From Gallionella straubiae (GTDB lineage: Bacteria; Pseudomonadota; Gammaproteobacteria; Burkholderiales; Gallionellaceae), in assembly GCF_051257895.1 (NCBI RefSeq), contig NZ_CP194331.1, positions 1,674,001 to 1,738,000 of the forward strand: DNA of 64,000 bases, read 5' to 3'. Under the pieces are notes generated by a model that was given only the letters and a program-made list of their open reading frames with translations, made no database searches and was not told the origin of the DNA. Shown here in pieces: positions 15,287 to 24,640 of this stretch. Positions within the stretch are counted from its first letter, which is position 1, and each line of letters begins with the position of its first letter. A program made the translations under genes and the position numbers.

Positions 15287-16885
15287 ATGCTTTCCACCGC
15301 AAACATCACCATGCAATTTGGCGCCAAGCCGCTTTTTGAAAACGTCTCCGTGAAGTTCGGCGACGGCAACCGCTACGGCCTGATCGGCGCGAACGGCTGC
15401 GGCAAGTCCACCTTCATGAAGATCCTCGGCGGCGACCTGGAGCCGTCTTCCGGCAACGTGATGCTGGACAAGAACGAGCGCCTCGGCAAGCTGCGCCAGG
15501 ACCAGTTCGCCTACGAAGATATGCGCGTGCTGGACGTGGTGATGATGGGTCATAGCGAGATGTGGGCGGCAATGAGCGAGCGCGACGCGATCTACGCCAA
15601 CCCGGACGCCAGCGAGGAAGACTACATGCGCGCCGCCGACCTGGAGGCGACCTTTGCCGAATACGACGGCTACACCGCCGAGCCGCGCGCCGGTGAACTG
15701 CTGCTCGGCGTGGGCATCGCCATCGAGCTGCACAACGGCCCGATGCGCGAAGTCGCGCCCGGCTTCAAGCTGCGCGTGCTGCTGGCGCAGGCGCTGTTCT
15801 CCAACCCGGACATCCTGCTGCTCGATGAACCGACCAACAACCTCGACATCAACACCATCCGCTGGCTCGAAGACATCCTCAATGCGCGTAACTCGACGAT
15901 GGTCATCATCTCGCACGACCGCCACTTCCTGAACAGCGTGTGCACCCACATGGCCGACCTCGACTACGGCAGGATCACCGTGTATCCGGGCAATTACGAC
16001 GACTACATGTTCGCCTCGACGCAGGCGCGCGAACAGCAGTCCGCCGACAACGCCAAGGCCAAGGAAAAGATCGCCGAGCTGAGGGCCTTCGTCGCGCGCT
16101 TCTCGGCGAACGCCTCCAAGGCGCGCCAGGCCACCTCGCGCGCGCGTCAGATCGACAAGATCAAGGTCGAGGACATCAAGCCCTCCAGCCGCCAGTACCC
16201 GTTCATCCGCTACGAATACGACGAACGCGAGAAGCTGCACCGCACCGCGGTGGAGGTGCAGCAGATGGCCAAGGGCTTCGACCGCATGCTGTTTTCCAAC
16301 GTGAATTTCCGCATCGATGCGGGCGAGAAGGTTGCCATCATCGGCCCGAACGGCATCGGCAAGACCACGCTGCTGCGCTGCCTGGCGGGAGACCTCGAAC
16401 CCGATACCGGCACCATCAAGTGGGCGGACAAGGCCAAACTCGGCTACTACGCGCAGGACCACGCGCACGAGTTCGCCGAGGACAAGACCCTGACCGACTG
16501 GATGACCTACTGGCGCGGCCCGCACGATGACGACCAGGTGGTGCGCGGCACGCTCGGGCGCCTGCTGTTTTCCGGCGACGAAGTGAAGAAAAGCGTCAAG
16601 GTGCTGTCCGGCGGCGAGAAGGGGCGCATGCTGTTCGGCAAGCTGATGCTGCAGCGCCCCAACGTGCTGCTGATGGACGAGCCAACCAACCACATGGACA
16701 TGGAATCCATCGAGTCGCTCAACACTGCACTGCTGGAATACAAGGGCACGCTGATCTTCGTCAGCCACGACCGCGAGTTCGTCTCCTCGCTCGCGACGCG
16801 CATCATCGAGATTTCCGCGAAGGGCGTGACCGACTACCATGGCACTTACGAAGAGTACCTGCGCGACCAGGGAATGGCACTTTAA
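15287..16885 (+). CDS. ybiT: ABC-F family ATPase YbiT
   Basis: 532 aa with two ABC nucleotide-binding domains and no membrane segments. First Walker A GANGCGKST (about 36-44), degenerate signature in AREVAPGFKLRVLLAQAL and Walker B ILLLDEPTN. Second Walker A GPNGIGKTT (about 353), signature LSGGEKGRM and VLLMDEPTN. The linker (about 245-310) is charged and helical. ABC-F proteins bind the ribosomal E site and relieve stalled translation. The altered first signature is shared with E. coli YbiT. Confidence 0.93.
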   Translation: MLSTANITMQFGAKPLFENVSVKFGDGNRYGLIGANGCGKSTFMKILGGDLEPSSGNVMLDKNERLGKLRQDQFAYEDMRVLDVVMMGHSEMWAAMSERDAIYANPDASEEDYMRAADLEATFAEYDGYTAEPRAGELLLGVGIAIELHNGPMREVAPGFKLRVLLAQALFSNPDILLLDEPTNNLDINTIRWLEDILNARNSTMVIISHDRHFLNSVCTHMADLDYGRITVYPGNYDDYMFASTQAREQQSADNAKAKEKIAELRAFVARFSANASKARQATSRARQIDKIKVEDIKPSSRQYPFIRYEYDEREKLHRTAVEVQQMAKGFDRMLFSNVNFRIDAGEKVAIIGPNGIGKTTLLRCLAGDLEPDTGTIKWADKAKLGYYAQDHAHEFAEDKTLTDWMTYWRGPHDDDQVVRGTLGRLLFSGDEVKKSVKVLSGGEKGRMLFGKLMLQRPNVLLMDEPTNHMDMESIESLNTALLEYKGTLIFVSHDREFVSSLATRIIEISAKGVTDYHGTYEEYLRDQGMAL

Positions 16886-16900
16886 CCGATAGGAACCAAC

Positions 16901-17752
16901 ATGGCCGAACACCGCTATACGCTGACACTCTCCTGCCCGGACCGGGTCGGCATCGTCGCGGCGGTGAGCGGCTTTGTTGCGCAGCATGGCGGCTTCATCG
17001 TCGAGGCGAGCTACCATACCGATCAGGAGACGCAGCGGTTTTTCATGCGCCAGGAAATCCGCGCCGACTCGCTGCCGTTCGATGCGGCGGGATTGCGTAC
17101 GCGCTTTGCCGCGCTGGCAGAACAATTCAGCATGGACTGGCAGGTCAGCGATTCCGCCGTAAAAAAACGCGTGGCGGTACTGGTCAGCAAACAGGATCAT
17201 TGCCTCAACGACCTGCTGCACCGCTGGCGCAGCGGCGAGCTGGAAGTAGAGATTCCCTGCGTGATCTCCAACCATGAAGACCTGCGCGGCTTCGTCGAAT
17301 GGCACGGTATCCCGTTCCATCATGTCGCCATGCAGGACAAGGCTGCGGCCTTTGCAGAAATTGCGCGCCAGTTCGATGAAACGCGCGGCGACGTGATGGT
17401 GCTGGCGCGCTTCATGCAGATCATGCCGCCGGATTTATGCGCCCGCTATGCCGGGCGCATCATCAACATCCACCACAGCTTCCTGCCCTCCTTCGCGGGC
17501 GCCAAGCCCTACCACCAGGCCTACCACCGCGGCGTGAAGCTGATCGGCGCGACCTGCCATTACGCGACCGCCGAACTGGATGCCGGCCCGATCATCGAGC
17601 AGGACACCACGCGCATCGACCACGGCGACACCGTGGAAGACATGGTGCGCTACGGCAAGGATATCGAAAAAACCGTGCTGGCGCGCGGCCTGCGCTATCA
17701 CGTCGAGGATCGCGTGCTGGTGTGCGGCAACAAGACCATCGTGTTCCGTTGA
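16901..17752 (+). CDS. purU: Formyltetrahydrofolate deformylase
   Basis: 283 aa. An N-terminal ACT domain (residues 1-85, starting MAEHRYTLTLSCPDRVG) precedes a formyltransferase-fold catalytic domain with the motif INIHHSFLPSFAGAKPYHQA and Asp in TAELDAGPII. It releases formate from 10-formyl-THF and balances one-carbon units. The gene starts 15 bases after ybiT and ends 4 bases from the convergent PII gene. Confidence 0.95.
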   Translation: MAEHRYTLTLSCPDRVGIVAAVSGFVAQHGGFIVEASYHTDQETQRFFMRQEIRADSLPFDAAGLRTRFAALAEQFSMDWQVSDSAVKKRVAVLVSKQDHCLNDLLHRWRSGELEVEIPCVISNHEDLRGFVEWHGIPFHHVAMQDKAAAFAEIARQFDETRGDVMVLARFMQIMPPDLCARYAGRIINIHHSFLPSFAGAKPYHQAYHRGVKLIGATCHYATAELDAGPIIEQDTTRIDHGDTVEDMVRYGKDIEKTVLARGLRYHVEDRVLVCGNKTIVFR

Positions 17753-17756
17753 TTTC

Positions 17757-18095
17757 CTAAAGCGCGTCTGTGCCGGACTCGCCGGTGCGGATGCGGATCA
17801 CCTGATCGAGGTCGGACACGAAAATTTTGCCGTCGCCGATCTTGCCGGTGTGCGCGGATTTTTCGATGGCTTCCAGCACCTGTTCCAGCAGGCCTGCTTG
17901 CACGGCGGTCTCCAGTTTTATTTTTGGCAGGAAATCCACCACGTATTCCGCGCCGCGATACAGCTCGGTATGGCCCTTTTGCCGCCCGAAGCCCTTGACC
18001 TCGGTGACGGTGATGCCCTGCACGCCGATCTCGGAAAGCGCCTCGCGCACTTCGTCGAGCTTGAACGGCTTGATGATGGCGACGACCATTTTCAT
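17757..18095 (-). CDS. glnK: Nitrogen regulatory protein P-II
   Basis: 112 aa. The T-loop contains Tyr51 (ELYRGAEYVVDF), the uridylylation site, and the B and C loops (AHTGKIGDGKIFV, VIRIRTGESG) are intact. The start is preceded by GAGGAGA. PII proteins sense 2-oxoglutarate, ATP and ADP and control AmtB or glutamine synthetase. No amtB is adjacent; instead a porin gene lies directly upstream on the same strand, 19 bases away. GlnB is an equally possible name. Confidence 0.9.
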   Translation of the reverse strand: MKMVVAIIKPFKLDEVREALSEIGVQGITVTEVKGFGRQKGHTELYRGAEYVVDFLPKIKLETAVQAGLLEQVLEAIEKSAHTGKIGDGKIFVSDLDQVIRIRTGESGTDAL

Positions 18096-18114
18096 GACTA
18101 TCTCCTCTGCGAAT

Positions 18115-18882
18115 CTAGAATGCGCGTGTCACCGACAATACGGCAACCCCCTTGCCCCAGTCACCGCCAAACGCGGGATAGGTGTAGAACGGACTGGCGT
18201 TGGTGTCGGTATAGGCCGCGGTCACCAAATAGCCGCTGAAATCCCTGGACACGCTCAGCTTGTAGTCGGTATAGGTCGGCGTGTTGGCGAAGGCTGCGGC
18301 GGCGGCATCCTTGTAGGTCTGTCTGCCCGCGTGCGCGCCGAAGGTGAAGCCAGTGCCCCCCAGGGGAACGCTGGCGTTAAGCTCAAAGTAGCTGGTGCCC
18401 ACCGCACCCGGAACAGTCAGGAACTGCCCCAGTCCATAGGAGTACTTGGCGGCGACCCACTTGTAGCCGAGCGCGCCATAGACCTCTTCGGTATCGGCCT
18501 TGGCAAAACCGGCCGCGGCGGTGTAGCTACCAGGATAGTTATAACGGATGAAACCGACATCGTAAGTAAAGTCACCTGCAAAGCCGTTGCGGAAACCAAA
18601 CCAGGTATCCAGTTCCAGGGTGACGCTGCCGGTCGCCACCGCGCCGCTGTCGGCGATCCAACTCACGTTCGAACCCCATACGCCCGCGTACAGGCCGCTG
18701 GCATGGGTATAGTCGATGCTGCCCTGCAGCGCCGGATTGTGGGAGGCCTGCGAAATGCCGCGAAAAATATAGTCGGTGGTGAAGCCGATGTTTGCGCTGA
18801 AGACATGCGGAGACGGTGGCGCATCCGCCATGGCCATGCCGGATGCCGCCGCCAGCAGCAAAAATAACAGTTTGTGCTTCAT
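18115..18882 (-). CDS. TorF family putative porin (TIGR02001-like)
   Basis: 255 aa from ATG 18882, with GGAAACG as ribosome-binding site. The signal peptide covers residues 1-20 (MKHKLLFLLLAAASGMAMA). The rest is a beta-barrel pattern starting FSANIGFTTDYIFRGISQ, the signature opening of this family, and ending in an aromatic residue (VLSVTRAF). It is probably an outer-membrane protein. Co-location with a PII gene occurs in several proteobacteria and hints at nitrogen-related control, which is inferred. Confidence 0.82.
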   Translation of the reverse strand: MKHKLLFLLLAAASGMAMADAPPSPHVFSANIGFTTDYIFRGISQASHNPALQGSIDYTHASGLYAGVWGSNVSWIADSGAVATGSVTLELDTWFGFRNGFAGDFTYDVGFIRYNYPGSYTAAAGFAKADTEEVYGALGYKWVAAKYSYGLGQFLTVPGAVGTSYFELNASVPLGGTGFTFGAHAGRQTYKDAAAAAFANTPTYTDYKLSVSRDFSGYLVTAAYTDTNASPFYTYPAFGGDWGKGVAVLSVTRAF

Positions 18883-19124
18883 CACGTTTCCTTTTCTCGA
18901 GTCAAGAACGAGAGGAAAAATCTCCACGTCCCTTCCTCAGCAGGATGCGTGCCAAACTGAATTATGTTTGAATTACACTATGTTGCGGGCTAGGCAGCAC
19001 CTGCCGGAGCGAGCCAATGCATGTTCCTGGTGCGTATCGGAAACACCCTCGCACCCATGAGGTGCGGCAAGCAAACGCTTAACTTGCTACACTTCGGGGC
19101 GCATCAACTACGGGAGAACAAACC

Positions 19125-19373
19125 ATGCCTGATACAAAAATTTTTGACGACCTGTCCGCCAAGATCAGCGAACTGGTGAAGAACAGCCCCGCCAGGGACA
19201 TCGAGAAGAATGCCCGCGCCATGCTCATGCAGGGCTTCGCCAAGCTGGATCTGGTGACGCGCGAAGAATTCGACGTCCAGGCACAGGTGCTGGCGCGCGC
19301 GCGCCAGCACCTCACCGCGCTGGAAGCGCGCGTCGCGGAACTGGAAGCGCAGCGCAACACCGCCGCAAAGTAA
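19125..19373 (+). CDS. ubiK: Ubiquinone biosynthesis accessory factor UbiK (YqiC family)
   Basis: 82 aa. N-terminal amphipathic helix (IFDDLSAKISELVKNSPARD) and C-terminal coiled coil (QVLARARQHLTALEARVAELEAQR), the typical BMFP layout. UbiK helps UbiJ in the aerobic ubiquinone complex and interacts with membranes. The start follows GGGAGAA. The gene lies 35 bases before comM, a common order in betaproteobacteria. Confidence 0.9.
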   Translation: MPDTKIFDDLSAKISELVKNSPARDIEKNARAMLMQGFAKLDLVTREEFDVQAQVLARARQHLTALEARVAELEAQRNTAAK

Positions 19374-19408
19374 TTTATGAGCGCCTCTGAAAACTCAGAG
19401 GTAACTTC

Positions 19409-20899
19409 ATGAGCTTGGCTGTTCTCTACAGCCGCGCTTTATCCGGCATGGAGGCCGCGCTGGTCACCGTCGAGGTGCACCTCGCCAACGGCCTGCCAAG
19501 CTTCACCATCGTCGGGCTGCCTGAAACCGAGGTCAAGGAAAGCAAGGACCGCGTGCGCGCGGCCTTGCAGAACTGCCAGTTCGATTTTCCGGCGCGCCGC
19601 ATCACCGTCAACCTCGCCCCCGCCGACCTGCCCAAGGAAAGCGGACGCTTCGATCTGCCCATTGCGCTCGGCATCCTCGCCGCGACCGGCCAGATTCCCT
19701 CCGACCGACTGAATGATTATGAATTTGCCGGAGAGCTCGCGCTGACCGGAGAGCTGCGCCCGATCCGCGGCGCGCTGGCGATGACCTATCGCGCCTCGAA
19801 CAGCGGGCGCGCCTTTATCCTGCCGCAGGCCAATGCCGCCGAAGCCGCGCTGGTGGAGGAGGCAACCGTCTATCCGGCGCAATCGCTGCTACAGGTCGCC
19901 GCGCACCTCGCCGGACGCGAAGTCCTCGCGCCGTATGACAGCCCACCGCAGAGGGTCGCGCCGCATTACCCGGACATGCGCGAGGTGAAAGGCCAGGCGC
20001 AGGCCAAGCGCGCGCTGGAGATCGCCGCTGCCGGCGGGCACAGCGTGCTCATGGTCGGCCCGCCGGGTACCGGCAAGTCCATGCTGGCGGCGCGCTTCCC
20101 CGGCATCCTGCCGCAGATGTCCGAGGAAGAAGCTCTGCAGAGCGCGGCGCTGCAATCGCTCGACGGCAGCTTCGACGTGGCGAAGTGGAAGACCCGCCCC
20201 TACCGGTCGCCGCACCATACCGCGTCCGGCGTAGCGCTGGTCGGAGGCGGTGGCAACCCGCGCCCCGGCGAAATCTCAATGGCGTTGCACGGCGTGCTGT
20301 TCCTCGACGAGTTGCCGGAGTTCGAGCGCAGCGTGCTGGAAGTGCTGCGCGAGCCGCTGGAATCCGGGCGCATCACCATCTCGCGCGCCGCGCGGCGCGC
20401 TGATTTCCCCGCGCAGTTCCAGCTCATCGCGGCGATGAACCCGTGTCCCTGCGGCTACCTCGGGCACTACAACGGCAAATGCCGCTGCACGCCCGACCAG
20501 GTCTCACGCTACCGCAACAAGATTTCCGGGCCGCTGCTGGATCGCATCGACATCCAGATCGAAGTGCCCGCCGTTGCGCAGGACGATTTGCTCAACAAGG
20601 CGGACGGCGAAGTCAGCGCCGACTTGCAGGCGCGCGTGGAAATCGCAAGGCAACGCCAGCTCGCGCGCCAGGACAAGGCCAACGCGCAGCTTACGGTGAC
20701 TGAGATCGACGAGTTATGCGCGCCGGATGAACAGGGCGCCGTGCTGCTGCAACAGGCCATCAGCCGCCTCAATCTCTCCGCGCGCGCCTACCACCGCGTG
20801 CTCAAGGTTGCGCGCAGCATCGCCGACCTGGAAGGGGTTGACGGGATTGAAACCAGACATATTGCCGAGGCGGTGCAGTACCGGCGGCTGAATCTCTAA
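19409..20899 (+). CDS. comM: YifB/ComM family Mg-chelatase-like AAA ATPase
   Basis: 496 aa. An N-terminal Lon-protease-like domain (1-165) is followed by the AAA+ domain with Walker A GPPGTGKS (about 217), Walker B VLFLDELPEF, and the zinc-like CPCGYLGHYNGKCRC motif before the C-terminal helical domain. ComM is a hexameric helicase that promotes branch migration during natural transformation. The stop abuts the stop of the convergent rluA gene. Confidence 0.93.
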   Translation: MSLAVLYSRALSGMEAALVTVEVHLANGLPSFTIVGLPETEVKESKDRVRAALQNCQFDFPARRITVNLAPADLPKESGRFDLPIALGILAATGQIPSDRLNDYEFAGELALTGELRPIRGALAMTYRASNSGRAFILPQANAAEAALVEEATVYPAQSLLQVAAHLAGREVLAPYDSPPQRVAPHYPDMREVKGQAQAKRALEIAAAGGHSVLMVGPPGTGKSMLAARFPGILPQMSEEEALQSAALQSLDGSFDVAKWKTRPYRSPHHTASGVALVGGGGNPRPGEISMALHGVLFLDELPEFERSVLEVLREPLESGRITISRAARRADFPAQFQLIAAMNPCPCGYLGHYNGKCRCTPDQVSRYRNKISGPLLDRIDIQIEVPAVAQDDLLNKADGEVSADLQARVEIARQRQLARQDKANAQLTVTEIDELCAPDEQGAVLLQQAISRLNLSARAYHRVLKVARSIADLEGVDGIETRHIAEAVQYRRLNL

Positions 20900-21595
<696 letters not shown>

Positions 21596-21623
21596 GAAGG
21601 ACAGCCGGTTGCCGGAAAGACCA

Positions 21624-21833
21624 TCAGTCTTTTTCGGATGGCGCCTGGGGCGGGTGGTTTTCTTGCGGTTGCGGCTCGCCGCCGCCCCATCCCCCGGCGG
21701 GACGGTTCTTGCTCTGGTCCGCCCAGACGAAGCGGCCGAACAGCACGCAGCCTTTCATGCCCGGACTGCAGGGCAGGTCGTTCACCTTCTGGCATTTGCC
21801 TTCGTGTTCGTGCGGACATCCCCAGGAGCTCAT
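21624..21833 (-). CDS. Small four-cysteine conserved protein
   Basis: 69 aa. The N-terminal half carries Cys6, Cys14, Cys22 and Cys29 (WGCPHEHEGKC, PCSPGMKGC) and could bind zinc or an Fe-S cluster. The C-terminal half is Pro/Gly/Gln rich and looks disordered. ATG 21833 follows CAGGAG-like bases on the minus strand poorly, but the conserved-looking start MSSWGCPHE supports it. I recall short proteins of this pattern in other betaproteobacteria, with no known function. Confidence 0.65.
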   Translation of the reverse strand: MSSWGCPHEHEGKCQKVNDLPCSPGMKGCVLFGRFVWADQSKNRPAGGWGGGEPQPQENHPPQAPSEKD

Positions 21834-21891
21834 GTGCTTTTCATTTCCCCGTCAAATTCTGACCTTGTGCGCCCAACTCTAGCACACTCGC

Positions 21892-22713
21892 CTAACGCAT
21901 CCCGCCCGGCGCACGCCAGACGCCGGTGATCGGCCTCTCCTGCGCGCTCTCGCCCAGAGGGGGCAAGCCATACATCCCGGTGAGGGTGCGCAGCAGGGTG
22001 TAATGGTTGATGCGCTGCGCGGACCTGCCGGGCTTGACCATCGCGCCGGCGAAGATCGTCGCGATGCGGTTGTCCTCCGAGCCGTCGTCCTCATCCCAGG
22101 TCACGATCAGCAGGCTGTTGTGCGTCATCGCCCATTGCGCATAGGCCTCGATGTTCCGCGCCAGCCAGGCATCGCCCTGCGCGATGCTGCCGTCGTGCAT
22201 GTCGTTGAGCTGGTTGGGCACCACCAGCGCCACGGCGGGCAACTGCGCAAAGTCCTGCGGAAACGCGTCGAACGGCTGGTTGAACGCCGCCAGTTCCTTC
22301 CAGTTCGCCAGCGGATTGTGCTTGCGCACATACGCGCCGTAGATGCAGCCCTCGAATCCCGCCTCCGGCATGGACTCCGAGTAGCTGACGAAGTTCAGTC
22401 CCTGCGCAATCAGGGCGCCGGCAAGATTCTCGCCGCCCAGTTCCAGCGGGCACGCATTGCTGCCGATGCCGCGCGTGGTGCCGGAAAACAGCGCGAGATA
22501 ATTCGGCTGGCTGGGATGCGCAACGCCGCGCGACCGGGTGAACAGCACGCCACGTTTGGCGAGCGCATTGAGATAGGGCGCCTCGCGGTTGCCGATGATC
22601 TGCGAGAACGACCGGTTCTCTTCCACCACGATGACGATGTGATCGGGGCGCGGCAGCGCATCGGCGGCCAGCGCGCTTTGCGCCAGCAACATCAGGGCAA
22701 GAACGAAACGCAT
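21892..22713 (-). CDS. Secreted phosphoesterase (acid phosphatase/phospholipase C-like, PF04185 type)
   Basis: 273 aa with a signal peptide (1-16, ending ALA). Motifs include DHIVIVVEENRSFSQIIG near the N-terminus (metal-binding Glu/Asn), HPSQPNYLALFSG, and TWDEDDGSEDNRIATIFAG near the C-terminus, typical of alkaline-phosphatase-superfamily phosphoesterases. The likely role is periplasmic phosphate or phospholipid cleavage. Its ATG overlaps the TGA of yjdM by one base, so they are co-transcribed. Confidence 0.85.
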   Translation of the reverse strand: MRFVLALMLLAQSALAADALPRPDHIVIVVEENRSFSQIIGNREAPYLNALAKRGVLFTRSRGVAHPSQPNYLALFSGTTRGIGSNACPLELGGENLAGALIAQGLNFVSYSESMPEAGFEGCIYGAYVRKHNPLANWKELAAFNQPFDAFPQDFAQLPAVALVVPNQLNDMHDGSIAQGDAWLARNIEAYAQWAMTHNSLLIVTWDEDDGSEDNRIATIFAGAMVKPGRSAQRINHYTLLRTLTGMYGLPPLGESAQERPITGVWRAPGGMR

Positions 22714-23054
22714 CAGGCTTTCTTCACAAACTCCGTCTTCAACTGCATCGCGCCGATGCCGTCGATCTTGCAGTCGATGTCATGGTCGCCGTCCACCAGG
22801 CGGATGTTCTTCACCTTGGTACCCACCTTGACGACGGAAGACGAGCCCTTGATCTTCAGGTCCTTGATCACCGTGACCGTGTCGCCGTCGGCCAGCACGT
22901 TGCCGAACGCATCCTTGTACACGCGCTGCTGCTCGCCGCCCTCGGCGGGCGCGTCTTTCGGCCACTCGTGCGCGCACTCGGGGCAGACGTAGTTGCCGCC
23001 GTCCTCGTAGGTGAATTCGGAACTGCATTTGGGACACTTGGGTAGACTGCTCAC
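22713..23054 (-). CDS. yjdM: YjdM/PhnA family zinc-ribbon protein
   Basis: 113 aa. An N-terminal zinc ribbon with CPKCSSEFTYEDGGNYVCPEC (two CXXC pairs, residues 7-28) is followed by the PhnA C-terminal domain (VYKDAFGNVLADGDTVTVIKDL, KIDGIGAMQLKTEFVKK). The function of this family is not firmly known; an older link to phosphonoacetate hydrolase is not supported for E. coli YjdM. The start is GTG at 23054. It is upstream of the phosphoesterase gene on the same strand. Confidence 0.9.
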   Translation of the reverse strand: MSSLPKCPKCSSEFTYEDGGNYVCPECAHEWPKDAPAEGGEQQRVYKDAFGNVLADGDTVTVIKDLKIKGSSSVVKVGTKVKNIRLVDGDHDIDCKIDGIGAMQLKTEFVKKA

Positions 23055-23093
23055 GACTAAACTCCAGTAATAAAAATTCGATGCGGGTGTACG

Positions 23094-23393
23094 CTAATGG
23101 TAATCGTCTTCGCGCTGATGGCGCACGGCGATGATCGTCACGGTTTCATTGTCCTCGATTTCGAACAGCGCGACATAGCCTGCGCCACCGAACGGAATCA
23201 CCAGTTCGCGCAGCAAGGCATTCTCTGCAATGGCCTTGCGGCAGGTGAACGGGAATTGCTGCAACAACTCGATGCCTGCGGCGATGGTCTTGCGCGCGTG
23301 CTTCGCGGCCTGCAAGTCTTGTTCTGCGATGAAGACAAAGAGCCGTTTCAAATCCTCCTTGGCTTCCAGGGTGTAGCGAACCCTGTAGCTCAC
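23094..23393 (-). CDS. RelE/ParE family toxin
   Basis: 99 aa. It starts MSYRVRYTLEAKEDLKRLFVFIAEQD, the usual ParE opening (beta strand, long helix hairpin), and ends with YVALFEIEDNETVTIIAVRHQRE, the conserved last strands with R and H. ParE toxins poison gyrase and RelE toxins cleave mRNA; sequence alone favours the ParE type. The ATG overlaps the stop of the antitoxin gene (ATGA). Confidence 0.88.
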   Translation of the reverse strand: MSYRVRYTLEAKEDLKRLFVFIAEQDLQAAKHARKTIAAGIELLQQFPFTCRKAIAENALLRELVIPFGGAGYVALFEIEDNETVTIIAVRHQREDDYH

Positions 23394-23662
23394 TTGCGCG
23401 CTTTCTTCCTCGCATCGGCAAGCACGCCATCCAGCTCCTGCAGCACTTCCTCAGAGGAAAAATAGACTCCGGATTTTTTTGCGGCATCGCGCGAAGCCAA
23501 GCCGCGCGCGATGAACTCCTGCTGCGCGCGGCGCAGCTCCACGTTGCGCCGCACCGCATCCTCGACAAACGCGGAAAGCGTCTCGCCCGGACGCAGCATC
23601 TCCTCGGCGGCCTGCCGGAGTTCGGGCTGCACACGCAGCGCGGGCATGGTGGCGGTTTTCAT
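23390..23662 (-). CDS. Ribbon-helix-helix type antitoxin
   Basis: 90 aa from ATG 23662 (MKTATMPALRVQPELRQAAEE); a TTG-started longer frame was rejected. The N-terminal ribbon (ATMPALRV) and helices (PELRQAAEEMLRPGETLSAFVEDAVRRNVE) form a DNA-binding RHH dimer, and the C-terminal tail (SSEEVLQELDGVLADARKKA) wraps the toxin. It precedes the toxin with a 4-base overlap, as in parDE operons. It probably autoregulates from the gap 23663-23896. Confidence 0.85.
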   Translation of the reverse strand: MKTATMPALRVQPELRQAAEEMLRPGETLSAFVEDAVRRNVELRRAQQEFIARGLASRDAAKKSGVYFSSEEVLQELDGVLADARKKARK

Positions 23663-23735
23663 GGCTTGCCTCGTGTATTGCAAATGTGATGCACATCATC
23701 GCCGATGCGGGCGGGAGATGCAAGACGGATGGAGC

Positions 23736-23804
23736 GATAGGATGGATTGACGAAGGATACCCATCAAGAGAACGATGGATATCGCGTTGCCAACCCATCC
23801 TACG
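23736..23804. repeat. Imperfect inverted repeat (GATAGGATGG ... CCATCCTACG)
   Basis: The outer arms GATAGGATGGATTG and the reverse complement of CAACCCATCCTACG pair with two or three mismatches, and inner parts (GGATACCCATC, GATGGATATC) are also partly symmetric. It lies between two toxin-antitoxin loci. Elements with the CCCATCCTAC end are common between genes of many proteobacteria. Confidence 0.6.
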
Positions 23805-23896
23805 TGGGCTGCCAAAGCTCCATTCTTTACAGTTAAACGTAAAAGTAAGGGGCTACGTGCTTTTGCGCAGCCTCGCTTGACCGATGGGGGGCGCGC

Positions 23897-24295
23897 TCAC
23901 GATTGCACCATGAACGCTTCATAGGCCCACACGATGCAGAGCGCAGCCAACACCAGCCAGATTGCGATGATGACTGTACCTGCAACCCGGCTCACGGGTT
24001 TACCATTCTGGATGGTTTCCTGTGCCCGCGCCCGGCACTCGGCTAAAACTGGATAGGGGATCAATTTGATAGCCAAAGAGATACCTATTGGTATCAGAAT
24101 GAGATCGTCCAGATAGCCAAGAACCGGCACAAAGTCTGGGATCAGATCAATAGGGCTGAAGGCATAAGCGACGATGCCAGCAACGAGAAACTTTGCATAC
24201 CACGGTGTTCGTGGATCACGTGCAGCAAGGTAAAGAGCAAAAGTCTCCGCCTTGAGATGACGCGCACGTTTTTTTAGTTCTGCGAGTAATGCCAT
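23897..24295 (-). CDS. DUF1232 (YkvA family) membrane protein
   Basis: 132 aa starting MALLAELKKRARHLKAE. The family signature is YLAARDPRTPWYAKFLVAGIVAYAFSPIDLIPDFVPVLGYLDDL, with two hydrophobic helices, and a further C-terminal helix (VAGTVIIAIWLVLAALCIVW) is present. The function is unknown. It lies between the two toxin-antitoxin pairs, directly downstream of higA on the same strand, and could be carried as part of the same mobile neighbourhood. Confidence 0.85.
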   Translation of the reverse strand: MALLAELKKRARHLKAETFALYLAARDPRTPWYAKFLVAGIVAYAFSPIDLIPDFVPVLGYLDDLILIPIGISLAIKLIPYPVLAECRARAQETIQNGKPVSRVAGTVIIAIWLVLAALCIVWAYEAFMVQS

Positions 24296-24311
24296 ATCAA
24301 AAACGAACTCA

Positions 24312-24611
24312 TCACGCCGCAATCCGTTCCAGCGGGTGGATTTTTTTCAGCACATCGGCCAAAGCTTCTTTCGCCATTTCCGTGTCATAGCGCGTCTGGC
24401 CGCGCAACCAGTAGCCGTCAGACAGGCTGAAATACCGGCACAGGCGCAAGTCAGTATCGGCAGTAATCGAGCGCTTGCCATGCACGATTTCGTTGATACG
24501 GCGTGGCGGTACGCCGATTGCTTTGGCTAGAGCATACTGGCTCAAACCAAGCGGCTTCAAAAATTCTTCCAGCAAAATTTCGCCGGGATGTATGGGAGGT
24601 AATTCACGCAT
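24312..24611 (-). CDS. higA: HigA family antitoxin (XRE helix-turn-helix)
   Basis: 99 aa. It starts MRELPPIHPGEILLEEFLKPLGLSQYALAKAIGV, the standard HigA opening with the helix-turn-helix at about 22-45 (PRRINEIVHGKRSITADTDLRL). It lies 29 bases downstream of the toxin gene, the inverted gene order typical of higBA. It should bind the palindrome at 24924-24950. Confidence 0.93.
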   Translation of the reverse strand: MRELPPIHPGEILLEEFLKPLGLSQYALAKAIGVPPRRINEIVHGKRSITADTDLRLCRYFSLSDGYWLRGQTRYDTEMAKEALADVLKKIHPLERIAA

Positions 24612-24640
24612 GTTTTTGACTCCTGAATAGTATCTTACGG

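Noticed and set aside
15284..17323. A 679-aa antisense frame over ybiT and purU
   Set aside because: Shadow of two well-conserved genes, with composition typical of antisense frames in GC-rich DNA.
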